The position numbers and the translations under genes were made by a program. From a virus: a DNA stretch of 63,897 nucleotides. Positions 1 to 9,295 of this stretch are shown in pieces. The notes under the pieces were generated by a model. It was not told the DNA's origin and did no database searches. It was given only the letters and a program-made list of their open reading frames with translations. Positions within the stretch are counted from its first letter, which is position 1. Every line of letters begins with the position of its first letter. The stretch is taken from positions 1-63,897 of IMG/VR virus record IMGVR_UViG_3300046782_000223, one strand, 5' to 3'.

Positions 1-126
1 GAAGAAGGCGCTGGATGATCAGCTGACGGAACAGCAGATCACCAAGTCCGCCCCGCAGATCGGGGCCAAGGTGATCGGGCTGGGCGGCGTCGACAGCTAC
101 TACACGCCGCAGCGAAGCGCCGCGAT
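1..126. repeat. Left copy of terminal direct repeat
   Basis: These 126 bases recur exactly at 63770-63895. The match then fails at one base (127 is c, 63896 is a). The repeat lies inside one reading frame that leaves the right end of the window and re-enters here, so the molecule is circular or terminally redundant. The length is close to a 127-mer assembly overlap, so it need not be the true packaging terminus. Confidence 0.95.
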
Positions 127-1930
127 CGACGCGGGCGTGGCACAGGCCGAAGCCCCGCCGCCCGACACCAGCATCATGAGCAGGCTGGCCCCCGTCCTGC
201 GCTCGGGCATGGCCCGGCTCACAGGGGCGTCGACCGGGGTCGGCGTGCCTCCGGCCCCGTTGGGCGTGGACACGACGGCCCTGGCGACAGGTGCGCCTCC
301 GGCCGCCACGCCGACAGCGCCCGGTTCAACCGCCGTCACCCCGGCCACCGTTGCGCCCGCCGCGCCGGCGACAGCTGCCCCGGCCGCGCCCGGCCTGCTG
401 CCGGGACTGCCGGCCAGTGCGACGCCGGCTGAAGCTGCCGACGTGGCCAAGGGTGCGGCGGCGGCGCAGGCCCTGCAGGCGCAGGGCGGCCCGACGCGGG
501 CCGCCGACGAGATCGACCGTCAGCGGTATCTGGCCAAGGCGTTTCAGGACAAGGGCATGCCTCAACAGGCCGACGCCGCCTGGAAGAAGTACCTGTCGCT
601 GACCCTCGACCGGAACATGTCCTCGATGGATTGGGCGAAGCCCGAGGACATGAGCAACATGATCTCGCGCATGTCCGGCCACCCGGTGCTGATCACGCCG
701 AACAAGGACAACCCGGGCAACTTCGACGTGAAGGTCGATGGCCAGGGGGCCTACAGCAACATCCCTCGCCAGGAGCTCAAGGCCAGGGCTTCGGGTCTGG
801 CCGGCGCGTCGATGGAGAGCGTCAACGCCGCGGTCGCCGGCTCCAACAAGGAGCAGATGGACCGCATGGAGGCTGAGACGCGTGCGCTGAGGGCGCACTC
901 GGAGAACACCCTGGCCCTCGCGCAGGCGGGGGAGGCTGGCGCGAATACCGCGGCAAAGGTCCAGGAGACCGCGAAGCTCAAGGAGAACTACGACAACGAC
1001 AAGTTCGTCGCGACCACGCCCAATGCGGTGCTTTATCCCGACGAGTACAACACCCGGCTGAACCAGGGCGCGATGGTCAACGGGAAGTACATGAGCAGCG
1101 AGCAGACCGTCGATCCGCAGGAACTGGTGGCGCTGCACAAGCAGACCAGCATCTACGGGGACCTCGCCACCGCCGCGCGCAAGGAGTGGCAGGGCAGTCA
1201 ATGGAAGCTGAACAACATCATCCAGATCGGCAAGACCGGGAAGACGCGCCCCGACGGCCAGCCGGAGTACGGGTTTGGCGTCCGCGGCCCTGACGGTCAG
1301 ATCGTCGGCTACTCTCAGTCCCTGGCAAGTGCAGAGAATGCCGCCTACCACATCAAGGAATACGGCGGTGATCCCAGGAAGGCCGCCGCCGTCATCAACG
1401 CCTACTTCGCGCAGCACCCCGAGGCGAAGGCTGCGGCGAACACCGTAGGTCCGCCGTCAGCCACCCCGGCCCCGAGCGCCGCGCCCGCCGCTGCACGCGC
1501 GCCCGCGTCCGCCCCGGCCGCCGCGCCGGCCGCTGCGCCTGCCGCCGCTCCTGCCGCCGCTCCTGCGGCCGCCACGCCAGCGTCACCCCCGGCCGCCGCG
1601 AAGGCGGCTGCGGACAAGGCCGTCACAGCTGCACGCGCCGCATCGCCGGCGGCCTCTGCGGGTGTCGGCCTATACGAGAAGGACCCGGCGAAGCGCGCCG
1701 CCATGGCCCGGGCGGCCGAGCAGAGCCATCAGGCCGACGTCTTCACCGAGGCGCACGGCTACATCACCAATCCGCGGAACGCGCAGCAGTATGTCGACGA
1801 CGGCAAGGTTGTCGCCACCTACCGTCAGACCCATCCCGCTGGCCGCCCGCCGCCGGAGATCATCGACAGGATGCACCGGATGGCGCTGTACGATCAGTAT
1901 CGAGCGACTGCGAATTCCGGTGGGCGCTAA
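1..1930 (+). CDS. Internal virion/ejection-type protein, 3' part
   Basis: The reading frame is open from base 2 and continues the gene that starts at 63654, so about 42 N-terminal residues are duplicated across the window ends. The product has two Ala/Pro-rich low-complexity linkers, one near bases 290-450 and a longer one near 1440-1620 with tandem AAP-type repeats. Between them is a hydrophilic, probably helical part. No enzymatic motif is visible. It sits between a protein with an S74-like chaperone tail and the 2454-residue ejection protein, and its TAA stop touches the next ATG with no gap. By position it is probably one of the internal proteins released with the DNA; no family was recognised. 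Confidence 0.7.
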   Translation, partial: KKALDDQLTEQQITKSAPQIGAKVIGLGGVDSYYTPQRSAAIDAGVAQAEAPPPDTSIMSRLAPVLRSGMARLTGASTGVGVPPAPLGVDTTALATGAPPAATPTAPGSTAVTPATVAPAAPATAAPAAPGLLPGLPASATPAEAADVAKGAAAAQALQAQGGPTRAADEIDRQRYLAKAFQDKGMPQQADAAWKKYLSLTLDRNMSSMDWAKPEDMSNMISRMSGHPVLITPNKDNPGNFDVKVDGQGAYSNIPRQELKARASGLAGASMESVNAAVAGSNKEQMDRMEAETRALRAHSENTLALAQAGEAGANTAAKVQETAKLKENYDNDKFVATTPNAVLYPDEYNTRLNQGAMVNGKYMSSEQTVDPQELVALHKQTSIYGDLATAARKEWQGSQWKLNNIIQIGKTGKTRPDGQPEYGFGVRGPDGQIVGYSQSLASAENAAYHIKEYGGDPRKAAAVINAYFAQHPEAKAAANTVGPPSATPAPSAAPAAARAPASAPAAAPAAAPAAAPAAAPAAATPASPPAAAKAAADKAVTAARAASPAASAGVGLYEKDPAKRAAMARAAEQSHQADVFTEAHGYITNPRNAQQYVDDGKVVATYRQTHPAGRPPPEIIDRMHRMALYDQYRATANSGGR

Positions 1931-4900
1931 ATGGCGACCAGCACCTTCAACCCGGCCGACTATGGTCTGACGCCGGTCAAGCCCGGCGAGTTCACACCGG
2001 TCGCCCGGGACTTCCCCGACAAGACGCCGCCGCCCGCGGCTGCGCCGGCTGACGCCGACCGCCATCCCCTCCTGGCCGGACTGAAACATGCTGGAACAGG
2101 GCTCACGGTCGGCCTGCCCTACGAGGCCCGCAAGCTCACTGGCCACCTGACGCCAGAGCAGGAGCAGGAAGCCCTCGCCAAGATCGCGGCGTCGAAGGCC
2201 GAGGAGGACAAGCTTCTCCCCGGTGGCCCGACCAGCCTGGGCGATATCCACGACCTCGGCGACGTCCTCAAGTTCGGCAAGGAGCAGCTGCTCTACGGTG
2301 CCCCACAGATCGCCCCGGCGGTGGTCGGCGGCATCGGCGGCAGCATCCTGGGGGCTGAGGGCGGACCGCTGACGGCGGCGGGCGGCGGTATCGCGGGTGC
2401 AGCCATGGGGCTGGGCCTGGGCCTGCCGGGGGCGACCGGGTCCGCGGTGACCGAAGACACCGAGGGCGGCACGAAGCCCCTGACCGACGTCGAGGCCGAG
2501 CGTGCGCCGGCTGTCGGCTTGGGCACGGCGACTATCAACGTCTTGCCGACCCGGTTCATTCCGGGCCTCAGCCGGGTGCCGACCCTGCTGGCCCCGCTGG
2601 CCAAGGGCATCATCGGCAAGACCGCCCTGCATACCGTCGAGGCTGGCGCGCAGGGCGCGCTGATGGGCGGCGCGCAGTCGGAGTTGACCCGCTACGGCCA
2701 GGACAAGGACCTGCTAAGCCCCGAGGCCGGGCAGGAGGCAGGCTCATCTGCGGCGTCGATGGGCGTGCTGGGCGCGATGGCCGGCGCGGTGACCGGGCCA
2801 TTCGCTAAGGGCAAGGCGAAGGCCAAGCCGGTCACCGAGAAGACCAAGGTCGATCCGATCGCACCGACCGGCCAGTCCGCCGACCTGCTGACCGGGGCGG
2901 CCGCGGACAATGCGCCGGCTGCGGACGACCGGGTCGGCGCGGCCAATCCGCCGGACGTCATCCACGGGCAGGCCCCGCCGAAGACCCTGGCCATCACCGA
3001 CCAGCGGCCCGGCGCGCGGCCGAGCGAGGTCTACGGCCCGGCCATCGCCAGCATCGAGAGCGCCGGCAGCGGCGACTACAAGGCGCTGGGTCCGGTGCTG
3101 AAGACCGGCAGCTACGCGGGCGACCGCGCCCACGGCCGCTACGGGATCATGGGCAACAACATCGCGGCGTGGTCCCGCGAGGCGCTGGGCCGCCCGGTGA
3201 CGCGTGAGGAGTTCGACAACAGTCCCGACATTCAGGACCGCATCTTCGACCACCAGTTCGCCAAGCTGATCCGGCAGTACGGCTCGCCTGAGGAGGCGGC
3301 CCGCCACTGGCTGGGCACCGGCAAGCACGACGCGCTGGGGACCACGCCTGACGCGTATGTTCAGAAGTTCCGCACCGCTCTTGGCGGCGCGACCGGCGAG
3401 CCGGGTGCGCCGGCTGCGGCCGCGCCGGGCGTCGACACCAGCACCTCGGCGGCCATCGCGCGCAACCCGATCCTGGCGCAGTTGATGGCCCACCTGACCG
3501 ACGCCGCCGAAGTGCCGGAGGGCGCGCAGCCGCCGCAGACCGTCGTGAAGCTGGCCGCTTCGATCGCCGCCGGCGGCGACCACGCGGCGGCGGCGCTGGG
3601 CGACGAGCGGCAGTCCATCGTCCGCGATCACGAGAGCCTGCAACGCAACGAGGGCGACCTGACGCGTGCCCAGCAAGAGGAGCAGCTGACCCGGCTGGCC
3701 CAGCGCGAGAAGATTTTGACAGCTGCGCAGGATGCAGCGGAGAAGCTGGCCAGGGACCGCGGACCGACCCTGGTCACCGAGCCGCAGCCCGGCATGGTTC
3801 ATGCCGACACCCTGCCCGGCGGCCCGCAGCCGCAGACCCCCGAAGGGGTTGCGCTGACCGATCGGCTGCGCCTGCAGGAAGCCCACGACGCCGCCAATGA
3901 GCGGTCGGCCAAGGCGATGATGGAGGCCGGCCACGTCGCCACCGGCCAGTCGGCGTTCGAGAAGGCGGCCCGCGGCAAAATCCTGGGTCGGATGATCGGC
4001 GACAAGACCGAGCTCAATCCCCGCGAGGCGTTTCAGCAGCACATCACCAAGGCGGGCTACCACCCGGAGATCAGCGACAGCGAGCATGCCCTGCTGCAGG
4101 ACGAGGAACTGCACCGGCAGCGGGAGGCGACGAACGCCGCACGCGAGCAGGCCAACGCTGAAGCCGAAGCTCTGGCCAAGCAGCAGCCGCAGGGCCAGGA
4201 CAATTTCGGCATCCAGAGCCGCGAGGAGGTCGCCGCCCGGCGAGCGCCCGCGCCGAAGGAAGAAGCGCCGGCCCCGGAGCCCGTGGCCGAAGCGCCCGCA
4301 CCGACGCCCGAGCAGGAGATCACCGAGAACATCAGGACGCGGGGCGAGACCCACATCCAGAACCGCGAGCTTGGCCCGGTGAAGGCCAAGTGGTTCCGCG
4401 AGGGGATGAAGCAGGCGTTCGGCGAGGAGCACACCCCGCCGACCACGGTCAAGACGACCCAGGAGAATTTCAAGGCGGGCCAGGACTTCGTCGCCGAGGA
4501 GCGGGCGCATCAGGCGCGCGAGCACGCCACCGCCGCCGAGCAGGAACGTGCGGCGCGCGAGGCCAGCACCCCGCCCGAACGCCCGGCCCCGCTGCCGAAG
4601 CGCACCCAGGCCCTGCGCAAGGAACGCGTGCGCGAGACAGCGCCGACCGGCGCTGGCCAGCCGCGGCTGGAAGCTCTGCGCAAGGAGGCCGCCCGCGCCC
4701 GGCTAGGCGAAGCGCCGGAGGCGGCCAAGGAGGCGGCGGCCAAGTCGAAGGAGAAGGCCGAGGTCAAGGCCGAACCGAAGAAGGCTCCGCCCCCCGCCGC
4801 CGAGAAGGCCAAGGAGGCGTCGAAGGCCAAGGAGCCGGCGCTCGCCGAGAAGGCCAAGGCTGCGCCCAAGGTCGAGAAGCCGGCGGCCGAGAAGGCCAAG

Positions 4901-7900
4901 GCCGCATCGAAGGAGAAGGCCGCCCCGAAGCCCAAGCCCACCACCGAGGTCGAGACGAAGGCCAAGGCCATCGTCGAGGAGCGGGCCGAGACCGCGACCA
5001 AGGAGCAGGCGGCCGCCGAGGCCGACGCCAAGACGCGTGCCGACTTCACCGACAGCCTGGACGATAAGGTCGGCAAGGACCTGAGCGCCTTCCAGAAGCA
5101 GCGTCTGGACCAGCTGGCCAACACCAAGATCGGCGACCAGCATATCGTTGACGCCGACGTCCTGTCGAAGGCGCTCAAGGTTGAGGAGGAGCGATACGCG
5201 AAGGGCGGCCACGATGCGCAGATCGGCCAGGGCGAGACCTTCAAGGACTTCGTGACCCGAGTGCAACAGGCCCTTCGCGAGGGCGAGAAGTCAGGGCTCA
5301 AGGCACAGGAGATTACCCGTCGTGACGTGATGAAAGGCACCGGGGGCGTGGCCGGTGTGCTGGGTGCATTGAAGGCCATACCAGCTGAGGCGCGCACGAA
5401 GGTCGACGACAACGGCCGGGTGAAGGCGGCGATCAAGAAGGGCAGCTTGCACGAGACCGTGCAGGCTATCGCCGACACCACGAAGAACCCGGCCTACCGC
5501 ACCCTGGCCCGGTCGATGCTGCTGGGCGGCTTCGCCAAGGATGCACGGATTGAGGCGTGGGACCTGGGCGAGGGCAAGCTGAATGTGACAGGCATCACCG
5601 ACCCGTCGAGTGGGAACGTGAAGGTGTTCCACACCAGCGAGGGTGCGACCGGGCTATCCGAGGAAACCATCCTGCACGAGGCCCTGCACTCGTGGCTGGC
5701 CGCTCGTTACAAGGACCTTGAGACCTTCCCTGCCAACCGGGATTTGCTGGGCCTGAAAGGCACCCAGAAAGCGGAGCCGTTCATCAAGGACTTCCTCGCG
5801 CTGCACAAGCAGTTCAAGGCCATGATGGGCAAGAAATTCCCGGAGATGATCGACAGTGACGGCAAGGATGTTCAGTGGTGGGCGCACTTCTCCGCGGCTG
5901 ATCCTGACGAGTTTTTCGTCCGCAGCCTGACTGAACCCGACCTGCAGAAATTCCTGCGTGAGCACAGCATGACCGGCGAGAAGATCGCCCCGAACGCTCC
6001 GACCTCGATGTGGGCGCGGTTCGTCCAGATGGTCCGCAACCTGTTCGGCATCAAGCCGCCGGCGTCGGCGCTCGATGACGTCATGCGCGCGGGGTGGGGC
6101 GTGTTGAAGTCCGGCACCCTCGACGAGATGCGTCCGCTCAACAAGCGGGGCGTGGCTGAATGGGAGAGCGCGGGTCGTTCCGAGGGCGGTCGGAAGATGT
6201 TCGCGACCGGGGCCGATGAAGCTGCATCGGTGCAGGAGACCACCGACCAGCTGAAGAAGTCCGCCGTTGGGCCAGGTCCGAAGATCAAGGCTGAGGCCGA
6301 GCCCAAGACCAAGGAGGAGGTCGAGAAGGCCGTCACCGGCGACCCGCCGCCTCTCCCCAAGAACGGCCAGTTCAGCCTGGACCCCGCGGCCAAGGACGTC
6401 CCGCCGCGGATGAAGACCGAGGACGCCGTCGAGCGCCGCACGGCTGTCGACACCGCCCGCGCAGCGATCAATCAGTCCGGGGCCGACCTGTTGAAGAAGG
6501 GCGGCCTGTTCCTCAGCGAGACTGAGGACATCGTCAACATGGGCAAGAAGTACATGCCCTCGTTGGTCGACCTGAACGAGGCGCACTCGCGCTCGCTGGC
6601 GCTGGGCCGCACCATGAAGCTTCGGCTGGCCACTCTTGATGATCGCATCCGCGCGTTGCCGGCCGAATTCCAGGGCACCAAGCCCGGCTCGCTCGGGGAC
6701 TTCCTCTACGACAGCACGACCCAGAAGAAGTGGGGCTTCGACCCGACCTGGGTGAAGGCCAACGAGATCGACCCGGCGATGGTCAAGCGGTTCGACGCCA
6801 TCGAGGCGAAGTCGCCCGAGGCCGCGCAGATCATCAAGGACATCTTCGAGTTCAACCACGACGCCCGCACCGCGATGGGCGACGCGACCCTGGGGGCGAT
6901 CGACGCCGAGTATGACCCGGCCATCGCTGAGGCCACGACCGACGCCGAGCGCACCGCCTTGGAGGCGCAGAAGGCCGATGCGATCAAGCACCACTCGCGG
7001 GTCTTCGACACCCAGGAGGGCCTGCCCTACACGCCCACCAAGCGACAGGGCGCGTGGGCCGTCGTCGGCCAGAGCAAGGAGATGATGGCCGCGAAGAAGG
7101 CTGGCGACACCAAGGCCATCGCCGAGATGCGCAAGAACGATGATCACTACTACGTGGACATGCGCGACACCGCCGCCGGCGCGGAGGTCCTGGCCGGTCA
7201 CCTGCGGGAGAAGTTCGGCAAGGAGGGGACGTCTCTGTTCGAGCGGGGTCAGGGCGGCAACCAGGGCATCAGCCCCAAGGAGATGCTGCTGGCGTTCAAG
7301 CGGTTCCAGGGCTCGATGGACACCACCGGCATGGGGATGAAGGCGTCGGCCCGCATCTCCCAGATGGCCCGCGATTTCTACCTGCACTCGCTGTCCGAGG
7401 ACAACGCGCGCAAGGGCGAACTGCGGCGCGAGAACGTCCCGGCCAGGGACCCGGTGACCGGCGAAGTGCTGGACATGGTCCAGTCGTTCCTGTCGCGCGG
7501 GCAGGCCACCGCCGACTACATCGCCTCGATCTCCAACAACGGCGCGATCCAGAAGGCGCTGAACGGCATGAACGAGGAGGTCTCGTCGATCACCGGGCCG
7601 GAGCGCACGCCCGCGCAGCGCATCCACAATGAGGTCATGTGGCGCTACGAGGCCAACCTCGGGGCGAAGTCCAACCGGACGGTCGACAACATCCTCAAGG
7701 CCACGTCGATCAACATGCTGCTGACGCAGCCGTTCTACTACATCCAGAACGCCACCCAGGTCGCGGCGATCAGCCACCCGGCGATGGCCAAGCAGTTCGG
7801 CTGGGCGCGGTCCGCCGGCCATCTGGCCAAGGCGTACGGCGACTGGTTCGGCATGACCAAGAACATCGGCCTGCTGGACCGCCTGCACTACGACGACGCG

Positions 7901-9295
7901 CCGGCCGACGTGCGCGACGTGCTGCACCAGCTGGCCGACCGCGGCCGCCTCGATGCCGGGATCACCATCGAGAACCGTCCCTGGTACATGAACGGCGACG
8001 GCTTGCTGCCGAAGACGTGGAACAGGTTCGACCAGTTCCTGCGCATGGCCCCGCAGCGCATCGAGGTGATGAACCGCGTGGTCACCGGCATCGCCACCTA
8101 CCGCGCCGCCCTAGAGAAGGGCCTGTCCGAGGGCGAGGCGTTCAATGCCGCCTCCGAGCTCATCCGCACCACGCATGGCGACTACTCGGGCTGGAATTCG
8201 CCGCGGGTGTTCACGCAGTTCGGGCAGGCCGGGCGGCTGGCTGGCCAGTTCCGCAAGTTCCAAGTGATCATGGCGGCCAACGTCGTGCGCGACTTCAACA
8301 CCATCATGAAGGGCGCGACCTTGGAGGAGAAGGCGGTGGGGATGAAGGGCCTCGCCTTCCTCAGCGCCCACATGGCCGCGGTCGGCGGCATCGTCGGCCT
8401 GCCGGGCACCGCCCTGTTCGGACCGCTCGTCGCTCAGCTGATGAACATCACCAACCCGGGCCAGCACAAGGAGTGGAGCGACTGGCAGAACACCCTGCGC
8501 GAGGGCCTGGGAGCCGGGAAGGGCGGCGACAAGGCCAACCTGCTGGCCGACCTGCTCTACAAGGGTGCGCCCTACGCGCTGATGAAGTTCGACACCTCCG
8601 ACCGCCTGGGCATGGGCAACATGCTGGCGCTCGCGCCCTACAGCGGCCTCGACGAGGCGGGCTTCGACAAGGACAAGTGGTACTCCGTGGTCGGCCAGAT
8701 GATGCTGGGGCCGGCCGGCAAGATGGTGGCCAAGGGACTGAGCGGCCTCGACTACGGCGTCAACCACGACGACTGGACGCGGATGGCCGAGAGCGTCGCG
8801 CCCGGGGTCCTTGGCTCGTCGGCCAAGGCGTACCGCCTGAAGACCCACGGGCTGGTCAACAAGGCCGGGGTGCAGCTGCTCAAGCCGGAGGATATCAGCT
8901 ACTACGACGCCGCCCTGACGGCGATCGGGGTGAACCCGTCGCACCTGACCGACCAAGCCGAGAAGACGTCCGACCTCTACAACGTCGGCCAGTTCTACGA
9001 CGCCAAGACGGCCAAGCTTAAGATCGACTTCATCAAGGCGCGCGAGGCCAACGACGCCGCCAGGACCCAGGATATCCGCGCCAAGTGGCGGGACATGCAG
9101 ATGGCCCAGCGTGGCCAGGGGTTGAAGCCCTCGCCGATGAGCACCCTCTACAAGGCCCCGCGCGAACTGGCGAAGAAGCAGCACGAGGTCATGGGCGGCG
9201 TGGCCTACGACAAGAGCGATCGGCGCTTCGTCATGCAGATGATGCTCGACCGGGCGGACATGGAGGAGCAGGCGCGCAAGGCCGCCGAGAGCTAG
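1931..9295 (+). CDS. Giant internal virion protein with lytic transglycosylase and zincin motif
   Basis: This 2454-residue protein is the largest in the genome and ends the rightward module. Residues about 370-485 look like a soluble lytic transglycosylase, with IESAGSGDY (catalytic Glu probably E376) followed by a GRYGIMG block. A Lys/Ala/Glu-rich linker covers about 925-1010. Residues 1129-1154 (TRRDVMK, then a hydrophobic stretch ending AEA) look like a Tat signal placed internally. An HEALH zinc-protease motif is at 1249-1253, with a DEFF segment downstream. The C-terminal thousand residues resemble the large polyvalent or ejection proteins of podoviruses. Likely role: released with the genome to open the peptidoglycan and conduct DNA. 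The domain assignments rest on motifs only. Confidence 0.85.
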   Translation: MATSTFNPADYGLTPVKPGEFTPVARDFPDKTPPPAAAPADADRHPLLAGLKHAGTGLTVGLPYEARKLTGHLTPEQEQEALAKIAASKAEEDKLLPGGPTSLGDIHDLGDVLKFGKEQLLYGAPQIAPAVVGGIGGSILGAEGGPLTAAGGGIAGAAMGLGLGLPGATGSAVTEDTEGGTKPLTDVEAERAPAVGLGTATINVLPTRFIPGLSRVPTLLAPLAKGIIGKTALHTVEAGAQGALMGGAQSELTRYGQDKDLLSPEAGQEAGSSAASMGVLGAMAGAVTGPFAKGKAKAKPVTEKTKVDPIAPTGQSADLLTGAAADNAPAADDRVGAANPPDVIHGQAPPKTLAITDQRPGARPSEVYGPAIASIESAGSGDYKALGPVLKTGSYAGDRAHGRYGIMGNNIAAWSREALGRPVTREEFDNSPDIQDRIFDHQFAKLIRQYGSPEEAARHWLGTGKHDALGTTPDAYVQKFRTALGGATGEPGAPAAAAPGVDTSTSAAIARNPILAQLMAHLTDAAEVPEGAQPPQTVVKLAASIAAGGDHAAAALGDERQSIVRDHESLQRNEGDLTRAQQEEQLTRLAQREKILTAAQDAAEKLARDRGPTLVTEPQPGMVHADTLPGGPQPQTPEGVALTDRLRLQEAHDAANERSAKAMMEAGHVATGQSAFEKAARGKILGRMIGDKTELNPREAFQQHITKAGYHPEISDSEHALLQDEELHRQREATNAAREQANAEAEALAKQQPQGQDNFGIQSREEVAARRAPAPKEEAPAPEPVAEAPAPTPEQEITENIRTRGETHIQNRELGPVKAKWFREGMKQAFGEEHTPPTTVKTTQENFKAGQDFVAEERAHQAREHATAAEQERAAREASTPPERPAPLPKRTQALRKERVRETAPTGAGQPRLEALRKEAARARLGEAPEAAKEAAAKSKEKAEVKAEPKKAPPPAAEKAKEASKAKEPALAEKAKAAPKVEKPAAEKAKAASKEKAAPKPKPTTEVETKAKAIVEERAETATKEQAAAEADAKTRADFTDSLDDKVGKDLSAFQKQRLDQLANTKIGDQHIVDADVLSKALKVEEERYAKGGHDAQIGQGETFKDFVTRVQQALREGEKSGLKAQEITRRDVMKGTGGVAGVLGALKAIPAEARTKVDDNGRVKAAIKKGSLHETVQAIADTTKNPAYRTLARSMLLGGFAKDARIEAWDLGEGKLNVTGITDPSSGNVKVFHTSEGATGLSEETILHEALHSWLAARYKDLETFPANRDLLGLKGTQKAEPFIKDFLALHKQFKAMMGKKFPEMIDSDGKDVQWWAHFSAADPDEFFVRSLTEPDLQKFLREHSMTGEKIAPNAPTSMWARFVQMVRNLFGIKPPASALDDVMRAGWGVLKSGTLDEMRPLNKRGVAEWESAGRSEGGRKMFATGADEAASVQETTDQLKKSAVGPGPKIKAEAEPKTKEEVEKAVTGDPPPLPKNGQFSLDPAAKDVPPRMKTEDAVERRTAVDTARAAINQSGADLLKKGGLFLSETEDIVNMGKKYMPSLVDLNEAHSRSLALGRTMKLRLATLDDRIRALPAEFQGTKPGSLGDFLYDSTTQKKWGFDPTWVKANEIDPAMVKRFDAIEAKSPEAAQIIKDIFEFNHDARTAMGDATLGAIDAEYDPAIAEATTDAERTALEAQKADAIKHHSRVFDTQEGLPYTPTKRQGAWAVVGQSKEMMAAKKAGDTKAIAEMRKNDDHYYVDMRDTAAGAEVLAGHLREKFGKEGTSLFERGQGGNQGISPKEMLLAFKRFQGSMDTTGMGMKASARISQMARDFYLHSLSEDNARKGELRRENVPARDPVTGEVLDMVQSFLSRGQATADYIASISNNGAIQKALNGMNEEVSSITGPERTPAQRIHNEVMWRYEANLGAKSNRTVDNILKATSINMLLTQPFYYIQNATQVAAISHPAMAKQFGWARSAGHLAKAYGDWFGMTKNIGLLDRLHYDDAPADVRDVLHQLADRGRLDAGITIENRPWYMNGDGLLPKTWNRFDQFLRMAPQRIEVMNRVVTGIATYRAALEKGLSEGEAFNAASELIRTTHGDYSGWNSPRVFTQFGQAGRLAGQFRKFQVIMAANVVRDFNTIMKGATLEEKAVGMKGLAFLSAHMAAVGGIVGLPGTALFGPLVAQLMNITNPGQHKEWSDWQNTLREGLGAGKGGDKANLLADLLYKGAPYALMKFDTSDRLGMGNMLALAPYSGLDEAGFDKDKWYSVVGQMMLGPAGKMVAKGLSGLDYGVNHDDWTRMAESVAPGVLGSSAKAYRLKTHGLVNKAGVQLLKPEDISYYDAALTAIGVNPSHLTDQAEKTSDLYNVGQFYDAKTAKLKIDFIKAREANDAARTQDIRAKWRDMQMAQRGQGLKPSPMSTLYKAPRELAKKQHEVMGGVAYDKSDRRFVMQMMLDRADMEEQARKAAES

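Noticed and set aside
5654-7927. Very long open frame antisense to the giant virion protein
   Set aside because: High GC with strong third-position bias opens antisense frames. Its translation is Arg/Leu/Gly/Val-rich without domains, and it lies wholly inside a well-supported gene.
1931-9295. Giant protein as an N4-type virion RNA polymerase
   Set aside because: No T7-like polymerase motifs were seen; the visible domains are a transglycosylase and a zincin, and host-type sigma70 promoters are present.
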